Shown: piece after piece, positions 18,959 to 29,666 of the stretch
How positions within the stretch are numbered: position 1 is the stretch's first letter
Layout of the letters: the number at the start of each line of letters is the position of its first letter
Assembly: GCA_009746045.1 (NCBI GenBank)
Contig: RPFO01001400.1
Location: 186,001 to 250,000, forward strand
From: Mesostigma viride
Lineage: Eukaryota > Streptophyta > Mesostigmatophyceae > Mesostigmatales > Mesostigmataceae
Reading direction: 5' to 3'
Length of the DNA stretch: 64,000 nt
Notes under the pieces: generated by a model
Told to the model about the DNA's origin: nothing
What the model saw: only the letters and a program-made list of their open reading frames with translations
The model's database searches: none
Made by a program: the position numbers and the translations under genes

Positions 18959-19882
18959 ATGGTGCAGGAAGAACAACGGCAGCAGAATTTCCGGTTTCCT
19001 CGGCAGTCTGCTGGTGGTTCCATTTCGCCTGAATTGCGTCGTGTGGTTCGAGATTTATCTTTATTGCTTGCAGATCGGCCACCTGTTGATCGCAACTTTG
19101 TGCAATTCGTCGACGACCAGGTCGAGGATTGGGAGCGCATTCTGCAGCACGTCCGAACCATCGTTGTTCCGGCACACCGGAGCGTCGACGACATCGAGCA
19201 AGAGCTGCACGGTCTGGTCGGGATCCAGACTGTGATTACAGCCTTAGTTGACCGGGTGCGTGCGGAGTTGGCGGCCAGGCGAGGAGAAGCTGCGGAGCCA
19301 GCTGGTACGGTGCGACGCGAGTTCGTGCAGGCAGCAGCGGGTGCGGGTGTACAACGTACGCTCGCAGGCGTAATTGGCGACGAGGGAATTGCAGCGGGAC
19401 CAGTTCGACGTGAGCGACGCGGGGCAGAGCGCTACAGGCGGCTAGCAGAGGTCGAGGCGGCTGAGGAAGCCATCACCGGAGGTCAGCGTGCGACACGAGT
19501 CGACAGGAATCCGGAGCGAAGGAGAGTTCCTTTTCAGGAACTGCCCCAACCTCTTCGCGTTCGTGTGACGCGTTGGGAGGAGTTCGCCCCTCTGGGTTAC
19601 GACAGTGACCTTGAGGTGGGAGCTGTGGGGGTCGCTGGTCTAGGCGACGAGGAGCTTGGCGACCGCGAGGTGCCAAGATACAACCCGCGGGGTGGTAACG
19701 ACGGGTTGTCACCTGTCTACTACACTAACGGTGACGACGCTGTCATCGCGGGCCGACAGCGGGCTGACGACGGTGCTGCTGGAAGCAGGGTGCCAGAGCT
19801 CATCGTTGTGAGCGACAGCGACAGTGACAGCGACAAGGAGAACCAGGAAGCGCCCGCGGGTGACCGTGGTGGTCTTGACTGA
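18959..19882 (+). CDS. Element B upstream ORF (acidic, coiled-coil-like protein)
   Basis: 307 codons, ATG at 18959. It is charged throughout, with many Arg/Glu pairs in the middle (R-R-E-R-R-G-A-E-R-Y-R-R). Helical N-terminal segments (S-P-E-L-R-R-V-V-R-D-L, D-D-I-E-Q-E-L) are compatible with coiled coil. The acidic C-terminus contains V-S-D-S-D-S-D-S-D-K-E-N. No zinc knuckle or enzyme motif is seen and I do not recognise the family. It ends 90 bp before the gag start, on the same strand, and is probably part of element B as a separate 5' structural ORF. A misjoined unrelated element is possible. Confidence 0.5.
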   Translation: MVQEEQRQQNFRFPRQSAGGSISPELRRVVRDLSLLLADRPPVDRNFVQFVDDQVEDWERILQHVRTIVVPAHRSVDDIEQELHGLVGIQTVITALVDRVRAELAARRGEAAEPAGTVRREFVQAAAGAGVQRTLAGVIGDEGIAAGPVRRERRGAERYRRLAEVEAAEEAITGGQRATRVDRNPERRRVPFQELPQPLRVRVTRWEEFAPLGYDSDLEVGAVGVAGLGDEELGDREVPRYNPRGGNDGLSPVYYTNGDDAVIAGRQRADDGAAGSRVPELIVVSDSDSDSDKENQEAPAGDRGGLD

Positions 19883-19971
19883 GTGGTAGCACTTGTCATT
19901 TTCCTTCTTGTTCAGCAGCTCATATTGTTTGGCCACTTGGCTGGCTGTAGCAGACCTGAACAGGGGCCATC

Positions 19972-20198
19972 ATGAGTGAGGGAGCTATTGACCAACGAGG
20001 GCGCGGTGTCGGCTTTGAGCGGCGCGGCGCTGGTATGGATGGACGCGATGGACGCGATGGACGCGATGGACGCGGTGGAGGCCAGGCGCTAGGGGACCAG
20101 GCTGCGCTGGCAGATGATCAGAGCCAAGGATCTCAAGGCGGTCAGAACGCGCCAGCAGCAGACCAAGCAGCACCTAGGCGGCCGACCGTAGCCGAGGG
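19972..20198 (+). pseudogene. Element B gag, N-terminal part
   Basis: Begins with ATG at 19972. Low-complexity Gly/Arg-rich start with four M-D-G-R-D-G-type 9-bp repeats (about 20030-20080), then Ala/Gln-rich sequence. The frame is cut after T-V-A-E-G by insertion of LTR element E and resumes in frame at 31897 once E and one GAGGG are removed. Confidence 0.65.
20194..20198. repeat. Target-site duplication of element E, left copy (GAGGG)
   Basis: GAGGG at 20194-20198 and 31892-31896 directly flank the TG and CA ends of element E. Removing E plus one copy joins the gag frame of element B. Confidence 0.85.
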
Positions 20199-20553
20199 TG
20201 TCAAGAAAATAGACCCAATCTGTCCAATTTTCCACTTAGCCTGAATATTACAATTCTGGCTACAGGAGGAAATGAGCAACTGTGAATACCATGGCTGGAA
20301 TCAGTAAAATATTGCGAATTTAATGAAGACAATCCACTTTCATATTCACCAATATAATCTAGGCTGCGGCCATGGGGCGGCCAGCTGCCATAGCTCAGCA
20401 TATCAAGGCTTAAAGGAAAAATTGCCAGAGCAACATTATGTGGAAAATGCACACCGTCCCTATAGCCGTCGATCTAGGAAAGATCTACGGCACAGTTAGG
20501 GTGCAGGCCAGCCGCCACACAAAAACGTGGGTGGCTGGCATCAACACAGACAT
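20199..20553 (-). repeat. Element E LTR (3' LTR in element sense), first half
   Basis: 355 bp, equal in length to 31182-31536, with about six substitutions. The half ends CAGACAT at 20553, directly against A2. Confidence 0.85.
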
Positions 20554-20556
20554 AGT

Positions 20557-20888
20557 TGAGTAACTCTAGAGCCCTAGGATCTGGCTCTAAGTTCCCCATG
20601 TCCGTCCGCACGCCTTCCGCTAGCGTCCGCTAAGCCGCCGGCTATAATCCGGCGGTCCGATGCGGTCGACCGGTCTAAGGGCGGCGCCTAGGGCCGGCGC
20701 CACCTAGTAGGCCCCAGTCCGGGGCCTTATCCGGGTCGGTACGGACAGCTAGCTTGTCCAACGGTTACGGCTAACCGGATAGGGTTTGCTGGCTAAGACA
20801 TAAACCAGTGGTGGGCCAGCTCCGACAGCAGTTCTCTGTGTTCACCTTATCCCAAGCTCAACGTGACCGACCGCCATAGCTGAGCCGG
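20557..20888 (+). repeat. A2 5' LTR
   Basis: Matches 8650-8980 with very few differences, including an extra TAG after CACC and a C in the GGCCCCAGTC stem loop. Confidence 0.85.
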
Positions 20889-20920
20889 TCGGGCTTTAAC
20901 TTGTATTCATAAAATTCCCG

Positions 20921-23706
20921 ATGGCTTCCGGTACACGGAGCCGCACGGGCGAACACACAGATACGCCAAGTGGCGAGGCCGCAGGGACCGTCCTGCCACG
21001 CTTTAGTGCGGACGAGGCCACGAGGTTGATGCAAACCCTCGTGGCGCAACCTGAACTGGCCAAGCAGTTCAAGCATCTGATGCTTGCTGCTGACGATGCA
21101 CTGAATCGCGGCCCTCTCAAGCAAACGGAGGTGCCCGCGGATCTACCTGCCGACTATACGGCGGACGACGCAGCAGATTTTCTAGCTGCTCTCAAGCGTC
21201 TGCGCGATGGACGCGCAGACAAAGATTCGGAGCTGATTGGCAAGTTCCGTGCAGTATTCTGCAGTACAACAAGCACCCAAACATTGCCAATCTAGTTCGC
21301 ATTGCGGACGACAACAAACAAACCTGGGAAGTTTTTTACAACGGTCTAGATGCCCACTTGTCGCGGTCTAAGGAAGAGGCCGACGAGCAAGCCTTCAATG
21401 ACTTCGAGGGCTATGCAGTTAATAAGGCAAATTTGCCCGGGGCTGCACGTGATTTCCAGGTCTTCGTGCACAAGCACAAGCTGCTAGATACTCTCAAGCC
21501 CATTTTCCTGTGCAATCGATTTCTCAAGAAATGCGACCTGTCGTCGGATGTGCATCTGACCATAGCGACGGAACTCAAAAAGAAGAGTGCTGTCAGTTTC
21601 GACGAGGGCATGCTGTATTTAATCTCATGCTTCAAGAGTGCGCAGTCCAAGCCGGCTGCCTCGGCTGCCTGCCATCCCTGCGCAAGGTGGATGCCGGCGC
21701 GTCTTCTTCTTCAGGCGCAGAGGCTCCAATTACGCGGTCGGAGCTTACGGCCATCCTGAAAAAGGTCGTCGGCCACGGCAACAACGGGGGCCAGCGAGGG
21801 CGCAAGCGCGGGCATGGTGGCGACGCCAAGCAGGGTGATAATCCCCCGGCCAAGCGGCAGCAGGGGGCGTCTACTGACCGCAAGCAACGCTGTGAGCGCT
21901 GCTTCGGACGTCGCCATGTCCGGGATGACTGCCGAGTTCGCCCGGACCTGGAGCTCGAGGACAACCTTTGCCGCAAGTGCCACGACGTTCTGCGTGGTCA
22001 CAGCGTGGAGGCGTGCAAGGCCAAGCGCATCGTCGTCCACGGCACACGCGAGGAGTGGGCAGAGCGACGGGCAGCACGAAAGTCAGGTGAGAGCACGCTC
22101 GATACCCCTTCTTTTGCTCAATGCGTCACGCTGAACCGGGCCGTCGTAGAGCCTGACGTCGTTCCTAAAAGCAACGTGACTGCATCCTCTGTCTCATTCC
22201 GTGATGTGCTCACGCAATCCGTTGATGCTGCTCTGGCTCTGTCGCGCCAGGATCACGTGCTTCCTGAGCACGGGTCTACAATGCGTGACCTAAGCAATGT
22301 GGTGTCTTCTAGGTCGGGTGTGTACAACGCCGAGCGACCAAGCACTACTGCAGCACCCCAGCTAGATACTGGGGCGGTTGGGCCTATGAGGAATGTTGTG
22401 ACAGTGCAAGAGAATGCTGGGCGGGCAGATGTTCTCGGTACACACCACCCTAGTGTGGATCTTCACATTGGCAAGGTGCTCACAAGGGCGGCCTTTCGTG
22501 CAGCCTCTGAAGCTGCCCAGTTAGCCAATGTCACTACCCCAGTAGTCACCCCACCTGTTGAGAATCCTGACAATGCCACTGCACCTCAGGCTGTCACCCT
22601 GAAACTGTTAGCATACCAGATGCACCGTGCATACGGGCATGAGGCCCAAGCCGAGGTAGAGGGGGCACACATGTTAGGGGCACCTTTATACAACGAGCTG
22701 AAGAATGTGCGTGCTCAGTGTCCTGCCTGCATCAAGATCAGGAAGAAGTCGCGTAGGCGGCATGCCAAGACTCCACCCTTGGAGCGAGGGTACCTTGTGG
22801 GGGATGTCATGCACATGGAAGGGGGGGACACCTATTTCATAGTCAAGGATAGGTTCAGCAAGGCCACCTACATTGAGCCGCTGCCTCACATGTTTGAGGC
22901 TGACCTGCACAGGGCTATCAAGATCAGCCTGGCTTTCTTTCATCCCGTAGTGGAGCTCATGCTAGACCAGCAGTTCCGCTGTGTGCAAGGTTTGCCGGGG
23001 ATGGAGGCCGTGGTCATCGTGGGGCGTGAGGATCACGGCAATATGGGCATGATAGATCGCACTGTAAGCTATGTCAAGACTGTGGCAGCCAAGCGACAGG
23101 ATAACCCACATGGCAAATCCTACGCGGTCAAGACGGCGTGGTGCAAGGAGCTCATGCATGTGTGCAACCATAGGCACGTGCTTGATGTCAAGGGCTTTGG
23201 GCTAGTCACGCCTCGGGGGCTGTCAGCGGGCACCTACTCACCCGAGGTAGTAGAGGCATACCAACAGCATCTACAGGATACCGCCGCCAAGCTGCGGCTC
23301 AAGGATGCCACGCTGCCTGATTTGTCTAGCGCTTTTGAGGTCGGGCAGTTGGTCATGTTCCACAAGGAGAGCTCACCCAGCGGCAAACGGGGCACCATGC
23401 AGGGGCCTGGGGCCATCACAAAGTTAGACTGGCCGCTGCGGGTCATAGACATAGAGTGGAATGATCGGGTGTATAGGGTACCATGGGCATCGGTGGCATG
23501 CAGGCTATAAGCAAGGGGATAGCATGGAGAGTGAGCTGGCAGCCAACAGGGCACTGGGGTGGGTAGTGAAGGATAATGCGCCTGTCGTAGCATCTGAGGT
23601 GGTACCCCATGGGTCGCTCCCAGGGGCAGACACAGCTACACCCCCCCCCCTCCCCTGGGCCCCAATATGACCCCGTGGATGGGTGGGATGAGGATGGGGT
23701 GGGTTT
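20921..23706 (+). pseudogene. A2 Gag-integrase (frameshifted)
   Basis: The same protein as A1 9013-11796. Three indels break it. One A is lost near 21272 (ACAACAAGC versus ACAACAAAGC) and one T near 21668. A 4-bp insertion, TGCA type, sits near 23499, and the C-run before the frame overlap is 10 long here versus 8 in A1. Zinc knuckles, the HHCC site and the D-D-D core are otherwise conserved. Element D follows directly. Confidence 0.85.
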
Positions 23707-24328
23707 TGTTTGGAATCATACACTGACCCCATGAATAGGACGCCGTTGGCGGTAATGGGAAATTACTATTAGGCGTCTAGCACTAGTGTTTTATATAGGG
23801 TACCGTTGGCGGTAATGGGATATTACTATTAGGTTACCCGAATCGTTGGCAAAACAGACAGTACTACTAAGCATATCACATCTGTGCTTGTACAATCCGT
23901 AAAGATTCCCTAGCTGTTCCTCGCAGGAATCTTCTCGCAAGAATCACAAGTGTATATATTGTATATATGCCAAATGGCAGCCTGTAAATACTGTTAGTCT
24001 AGATTCTTTACTTGCGTTATAGATTCTTTAGTTGCGTTATTGTGTGTTTGCCACCTGGAGCTCATTCGTACGTAGTACTTTGTGTGTTGACATCTGGAGC
24101 TCGTAGGTTCACTCTGAATTCGAACACGGAATCTCGAGAATCTTCCGTTTAGTATAAAAGTAAACTAACTTTCTAATTCCAAGTACCGTTCATGCAATCA
24201 ACATTCCATCCGTCCTCACTTGTCGGTCATTGTGTGTCGTGTACGTTTTGTGTGTGTGTTTACTGTGTGTGTAAGGTCTTCAAGACCGTAACTTCACTCC
24301 GATTCCAGCTGAATGTTATATTTTAACA
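23707..24328 (+). repeat. Element D 5' LTR
   Basis: 622 bp, TG...CA ends. It contains a near-duplicated GCCGTTGGCGGTAATGGGA box (23742 and 23802 regions) and a TATATATTGTATATATG stretch near 23951 that could serve as a core promoter. It differs from the 3' LTR at GTTATATTTT/GTTTTATTTT near the end. Confidence 0.9.
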
Positions 24329-24341
24329 TGGTATCGAGTGC
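24329..24341 (+). other. Element D primer-binding site
   Basis: TGGTATCGAGTGC directly follows the LTR CA. The TGGTATC core is complementary to the 3' end of initiator Met tRNA, as in most LTR retrotransposons. Confidence 0.7.
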
Positions 24342-24371
24342 GCTAGGTTGTCGATTTTTCCTACCAACGCA

Positions 24372-24764
24372 ATGAACAAATACCAACGCTTCATTTACGT
24401 AAGTGACCTGATTTATTCCGAAACGTCATACATTGAACTGTCCTATTACCATTTCGAAAAAGGGGATTATCACAGGTCTTTTTTCTCTGGCTCAGAAGCT
24501 TTGTATACTAGAGTCGTTTCAGTTTTACTGGGTTCTTCTGAGCGGATTTTTAGCAGAGCTAGAGAAGACAGGGACCTGTGGCGTTTTCGCCCCTTTGTTA
24601 CATTTCGGGATTCGTCTTTTGGTGTTAAACTATACAACGACGACATCTGGGTCCGCACCTGCAAGTTGTTGCACGATTCAGACTGCAGCAAGTGGTTTCG
24701 TGCACTGACCGGTTGCTGGGTGGATTACCTGGATACAGCCGACCAATCTGACGAGGACAACTAG
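24372..24764 (+). CDS. Element D short upstream ORF
   Basis: 130 codons from the ATG at 24372 (the open frame starts a little earlier at a TTG). Aromatic-rich N-terminus, acidic end D-T-A-D-Q-S-D-E-D-N. No motif recognised. A TTTACTTTGCAG at about 24811-24822 could be a 3' splice site placing this ORF in an alternatively spliced exon before gag. It may equally be a chance frame; element E also carries a small ORF before gag. Confidence 0.35.
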   Translation: MNKYQRFIYVSDLIYSETSYIELSYYHFEKGDYHRSFFSGSEALYTRVVSVLLGSSERIFSRAREDRDLWRFRPFVTFRDSSFGVKLYNDDIWVRTCKLLHDSDCSKWFRALTGCWVDYLDTADQSDEDN

Positions 24765-25104
24765 TCCTTCGGGTGTTGATTGTCACGTGTTTTCTAATCC
24801 GTTTTCTTGTTTACTTTGCAGCCCTACAGGTTGCATTGTTTGCATCTTTTGCTGCAATCCTTTGTGTGTATACATTCCGTGGACAGTTGTGTGTCCACTG
24901 TGTGTTTTGCTAGCAGAGTGTGTGTTCAGGGGTCGCTCCCCTAGTGTGTCACGTTTCTTTATATTGTATAAGCGTTTATATTGTGTTTTCTTTGTTGTTT
25001 TGTGGTCCGTTTGGTCCCACAAGGCTCATTCCGAAATTTCCCCCCAATTCCGCAATTTCTACCCAATTCCGCAATTTCTGTCCAAGCTTTCAATCTCTTA
25101 AACC

Positions 25105-26045
25105 ATCCATATCATGGCGGCCACTGTGGCAGCTGTGAACAAAGTCAAGCATTCCCAGATTATCAACCGGTCTGCAAACTGCTGGGTCAGCCTAATCCCT
25201 ATGACGGGACCAATCCCAGCCTCTGGAAACCTCTTCAAGTGAGAGTGTGTGCCATGTTTGCAGCACTGGGCATGCTGGATGACCTCCTGGGGAATGGCAC
25301 CCTGGATCCAGAACGCCAAGCTGCTGGCTATGCTGGGCTAACCCTGATTTTTGATGGAGAGCTTCTCCTGGGGATCGCCCAACTGGAGGAGCGCACATGC
25401 AGCGCCGCCTGGAAGTGGATCTGCGAGCACTGTGAGCAGCCGGAACACACTGTCTCCTTCCTGAATGATCTCCGCCGGCAACTGCAAGCCCAGAAACAGC
25501 AACAGGGCCAAACAGTAGGAGACTACTGGACTGGCAACCACACCAAGTGGTTGCAGTACTTGTCCCTGAACGGCGAGATGACCGCTGGCGTGTTCAGAGA
25601 CAACAACCAGGACGGCCTTCTTCCTGAACTGCATCCTATCCTGGCGGCCATAGGTCTCCCCAAGACCTGCTCACTGGCCGACTATCGAGCCGCCATCTTC
25701 CTTGCGGAAGACCGCCTCAAGATGCAGAAGGCTGCCCTAGGCACGCCCTCCACTGGTTCCCGCAGCACGCCACCTGCCAGCACCTCTGACACGGTCGACC
25801 ACTCTGGCGTGGCATATGTAACCAGGCCTAAGTCAAACCTCCTCTGCAAGCACTGCAAACGTCCTGGACATGTTGAGTCCCATTGCTGGGAACTCTACCC
25901 CGCCTTGCGCCGCGCCAGGGCACCCATGGGCTCCACGCCTCGGGCTCATCTCACGGAGGGCCCCCACCCCACGGACACTCCTGGTACTCCACAGGCTTCT
26001 TCTGACGTGAACGCCAGTGATGTACCTCTGTTTTATGGTTTCTGA
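25105..26045 (+). pseudogene. Element D copia-type Gag
   Basis: The main frame is open to 26045. N-terminal blocks Y-D-G-T-N-P-S-L-W-K-P-L and C-S-A-A-W-K-W-I resemble the copia gag domain (W-x-x-h after a small-residue helix). The middle is Gln-rich. The zinc knuckle C-K-H-C-K-R-P-G-H-V-E-S-H-C (CX2CX4HX4C) lies at about 25849-25890. The likely initiator M-A-A-T-V-A-A-V-N-K at 25114 is in another frame, so one small frameshift lies between 25120 and 25200. Gag would package RNA into particles; protease and RT must come from another element. Confidence 0.7.
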
Positions 26046-26310
26046 CCTGGCCTGGGAGGCTGTGGTCCCCTGAACTTGTTTGCTACGTTACTCAATGGGT
26101 ACTGGCCTGATCAACCAACTTCCTTTTACAGTAACTGTGCTCTTCTAGTTCCCTCAGGTGCGCTTTTCCAGTCCTAGTGGCTGGCCACCTTAGCCATTTC
26201 TGAGAATGCCCACCTGTGTCGGGCAAGGGGGGTGTCTGTTTTGCCCCACACATGTAAAGGGTGCATTGGTCCTGCACAGTAGCAGGTCACCCTGTTATCA
26301 TGCTGTCAGT

Positions 26311-26321
26311 AGTAAGGGGGG
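26311..26321 (+). other. Element D polypurine tract
   Basis: AGTAAGGGGGG directly before the right LTR TG, the usual plus-strand primer site. Confidence 0.75.
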
Positions 26322-26943
26322 TGTTTGGAATCATACACTGACCCCATGAATAGGACGCCGTTGGCGGTAATGGGAAATTACTATTAGGCGTCTAGCACTA
26401 GTGTTTTATATAGGGTACCGTTGGCGGTAATGGGATATTACTATTAGGTTACCCGAATCGTTGGCAAAACAGACAGTACTACTAAGCATATCACATCTGT
26501 GCTTGTACAATCCGTAAAGATTCCCTAGCTGTTCCTCGCAGGAATCTTCTCGCAAGAATCACAAGTGTATATATTGTATATATGCCAAATGGCAGCCTGT
26601 AAATACTGTTAGTCTAGATTCTTTACTTGCGTTATAGATTCTTTAGTTGCGTTATTGTGTGTTTGCCACCTGGAGCTCATTCGTACGTAGTACTTTGTGT
26701 GTTGACATCTGGAGCTCGTAGGTTCACTCTGAATTCGAACACGGAATCTCGAGAATCTTCCGTTTAGTATAAAAGTAAACTAACTTTCTAATTCCAAGTA
26801 CCGTTCATGCAATCAACATTCCATCCGTCCTCACTTGTCGGTCATTGTGTGTCGTGTACGTTTTGTGTGTGTGTTTACTGTGTGTGTAAGGTCTTCAAGA
26901 CCGTAACTTCACTCCGATTCCAGCTGAATGTTTTATTTTAACA
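26322..26943 (+). repeat. Element D 3' LTR
   Basis: 622 bp, same length as the left LTR and almost identical. It is followed by GGTTT and the resumed A2 sequence. Confidence 0.9.
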
Positions 26944-26946
26944 GGT

Positions 26947-29061
26947 TTGACGGGACCTAGTGCACGTAGTGACTCACCTCCTGTGCTAGCCACGGATAAT
27001 GTGGGAGGCCCGCCTAGCGTGGCCTCGCCGGAGGGTCAGGGTCCTGCCCATGCGCCTCGCCCACCTAGGGACCTGGCTTCAACGGTCACGGCCTTGTGGC
27101 GTGCTCAGGCGCTTAAAGCGAAAGCTGCATCAGGGGTGGCTCAGGTCAAAACTCTCTCACAGGGGGTCAGGCCGGTTAAGTCAGCCTTGTTTCCTACGTG
27201 TAGACCGTGGCAGCTGGTGGCTGTGGACACGCAAGCATCCGTGTCTATTATCTCTCGTCGGGCAGCCACCCTGTATCCAGTGCTAGAGTCGCCGTACAAA
27301 TCGGTGACCGACTTTGCAGGCACTTTGGCATATCAAGTTACCGGGATGGTGGTGCTGCCGGTGTTGGGCATTGACACGCCGTTTCACGTCGTGGATGGCT
27401 ACGAGGATGTGGCCTTGCTGGGCGAACCTTTCGTATCATACCCGGGGTTCTCAGTGTCCGCTGACTTGCTGTCAGTCGCGGGGGTGGGCAGCATCCCGCT
27501 TCGCGAGTACCACGCTCCATTGGGGGTGGTGGTAGGGCAGCCCGGCGTCGTGCGGCGCTTACCGATGGCGGCGTTTTCCACACCGCCGCTCGTCCAGTCC
27601 ATCATTCAGCCTCAGGATTGGCACCCGCGCAGCTTCGGCCTCCACTCACACTCACTGGCGGCGGATAGCCCTGTGACGTGGGAGCAACTTGTCCTGGACT
27701 GTCAAGATCCTCTCAAGTTTGCTTTGTGGCGCGACGCGTTCATTCGAGCCAAGGAGCAGTGGCGAGAGCGCGAGGTCTACCGAGGATTGGAGAGTGTGCC
27801 AGCCGGGGCCACGCGGTTGAGGTTGAAGTTCGTGCTCACCTACAAGCCGGACGAGACCAACTCTTCGGTGGTGTTCCGGGTTAGGCCCGTGGTCACGGAG
27901 ACGAAGGGGTCCTCCCCGCTGGACGCCAAGGATCTTTATACCCCTGGGCTCAACCATGTTTCGCATCGGCTACTGACGGTCATCTACTTGGGCAAGCGGA
28001 ACGCGGGCAAGGACTACGGGATGTGGTGCGGTGACTTTCAGCGGGCATTCCTCCACAGCGACGCTGGGGTCGCGCAGCAAACATGGCAAGGCACCCGCTA
28101 CGTGGTGAAGGTCCCGGTGGTCTGGCAGGATGGCACCATTGGCAGCGAGTATATCGAGCTGTTGACAGGGGTGGAGGGGCTGCAGAGCTCTCCCATCATC
28201 TTCCGCATTTCCGCGGAGGAGGTCTTGCAGAGCTTAGGGGCCACGTACCATCGCGCGGATCCTAACTTCTTTGTGGTCCCCACCGGCGTCCCTGGCGAGC
28301 CAGCCCTCTTCGTGTGGCATGGCGATGACTTCAAGCTGGTGGCACCTCGCACATTTGCTACCCAGTTTCTTGCTGCAGTGGCGGCTAAGTTTCCCCTGGG
28401 CAGGGCGGTGGATCATGAGGAGGGTAAACCCGTGGTGTTTTGCGGCGTGCAGTCTACGTTACAGCGGGATTCGCGTTCTGGCGAATGGGTCATGCACATG
28501 CAGGATAGCCGCAACTATGTGGTTGACCTGCTGGCCGACCTCCCGTCCCCGCTGTTGGCGACCCATGGGCCCTCGGTTAAGGGCAAGCTCGGGTGGTTGG
28601 CGGACACGGTGGCACCTGATTTGGCAGTGCTCGCTCGCCTGCCCGATGATGTGCTGGAAGGACTATAGGGTCCATTCATGTTCGGCGGCAGCTGGCCATG
28701 ACGCCCGGCATCGTGCTTCGTGGGCTCGATTGCTCACAGCCGGTGCACCTCGAGATAGTGACGGATGCTAATCTAGAGACGCGCACAGTCAGCCAAGTGC
28801 GGGCTCGCATGGGGGCACTGTTCTTTATCAGCAATGAGGGCCAGCCTGGCATGTTGTTAGATTGGTACTCGCGCTTGCACAGCCGCATTGCCACTAGCCC
28901 CAACACGGCTGAATGCCGGGGCATTGTTTCAGCTATCTCACATGGCATGTGGCTGCGGTACTTGCTGGGTTGGGTATTTGGCTCGTGTGGGTTCACTCTT
29001 CACTGGACTAGCACGGTGCACACTGACTCACAAAGTTGTTTGGCCTTCCTTGACAATCCCT
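26947..29061 (+). pseudogene. A2 protease-like, RT and truncated RNase H
   Basis: The 573-codon frame 26947-28668 joins protease-like (V-D-T-Q-A-S-V-S-I) and RT without the A1 frameshift, which shows the intended polyprotein. HGDD lies at 28318-28329. An extra TA near 28666 gives a stop after V-L-E-G-L. The RNase H frame restarts at 28698 with V-T-D-A-N and N-T-A-E-C-R-G and is cut at 29061 after H-T-D-S-Q-S, losing the N-P-A-D-A-L-T-K end. The two copies complement each other: each is broken where the other is whole. Confidence 0.85.
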
Positions 29062-29416
29062 GATGCGTTGGGTCACTAGTATGCAAGTACAAAGACATTG
29101 CGCCTCCAGGGCAGCACTTAGTGAAAAGAGGGTCGGCGCGAAGCGCGGATCCAGGCAAATTTGTCCGACGGCTACAGTACCGGCAGGACAGTGCTCGGTA
29201 CGGTACGGATGGCAGCAAACAGTGCTGGAAATATATTTAGTGCCGATTTATACTACATCGGACTTTGACAAAGTGGACTGAAAATATAAGTATCGCGACG
29301 GATAGTACAACAAAGTACCGTCGGGGCTGAAAATAGAAGTATCTCGACGGATAGTAAAACAAAGTACCGTCGTAAATTATTTGCTAGCTGCAGGGCAAAG
29401 GCAACTACCGTTGACA
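29062..29416 (-). repeat. Element E LTR (3' LTR in element sense), second half
   Basis: 355 bp identical by eye to 31537-31891. It includes a near-50-bp tandem duplication ending in GTACCGTCG (about 29273-29374). Confidence 0.85.
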
Positions 29417-29428
29417 CACCCCCGTGCC
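29417..29428 (-). other. Element E polypurine tract
   Basis: On the minus strand GGCACGGGGGTG lies directly before the TG of the 3' LTR (element sense). Confidence 0.6.
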
Positions 29429-29666
29429 CAAAGTCTAGCATAAACAAAACAGGCAGTCTCCAGTAGGATGTCCAAGAGCTAGCTAGAGGTCACAACCCTT
29501 ATAAACACCCCCGTGACCGAGAGCATAGCATGGCAGGTCTATAAGTAACTATCGGGGAGGGTACAGGACACCCCCGGGCCCAAATAAAGTCAGTCCCGCC
29601 TGAAGGCCAGTCTCAGGAAACACAGAAGTAGAGCAGCTCTGGTAAAACACCACAGGTCACAACACG

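Larger units (their letters stand above)
23707..26943 (+). mobile_element. Gag-only LTR retrotransposon D (TR-GAG type)
   Basis: Two 622-bp LTRs (23707-24328 and 26322-26943) start TGTTTGG and end TTAACA. The duplication GGTTT lies at 23702-23706 and 26944-26948. The primer-binding site TGGTATCGAGTGC starts directly after the left LTR. A purine tract, AGTAAGGGGGG, directly precedes the right LTR. The 2-kb interior encodes a short ORF and a gag with one zinc knuckle, and no pol. The LTRs differ at one position that I can see, so insertion is recent. It sits in A2 at the gag-IN/PR frame junction. Confidence 0.9.
20554..29061 (+). mobile_element. Copia-like retrotransposon A2 (3'-truncated copy of A1, carries insertion D)
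   Basis: Near-identical to A1 from the LTR through gag, integrase, protease, RT and most of RNase H. It is interrupted at 23706 by element D. Similarity stops at 29061 inside RNase H (D-N-P, 'AATCCCT'); the last 80 or so codons and the 3' LTR are missing. No duplication flanks it: the E LTR reads straight across (…CAGACAT / GATGCG…) if A2 is removed. Confidence 0.85.
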
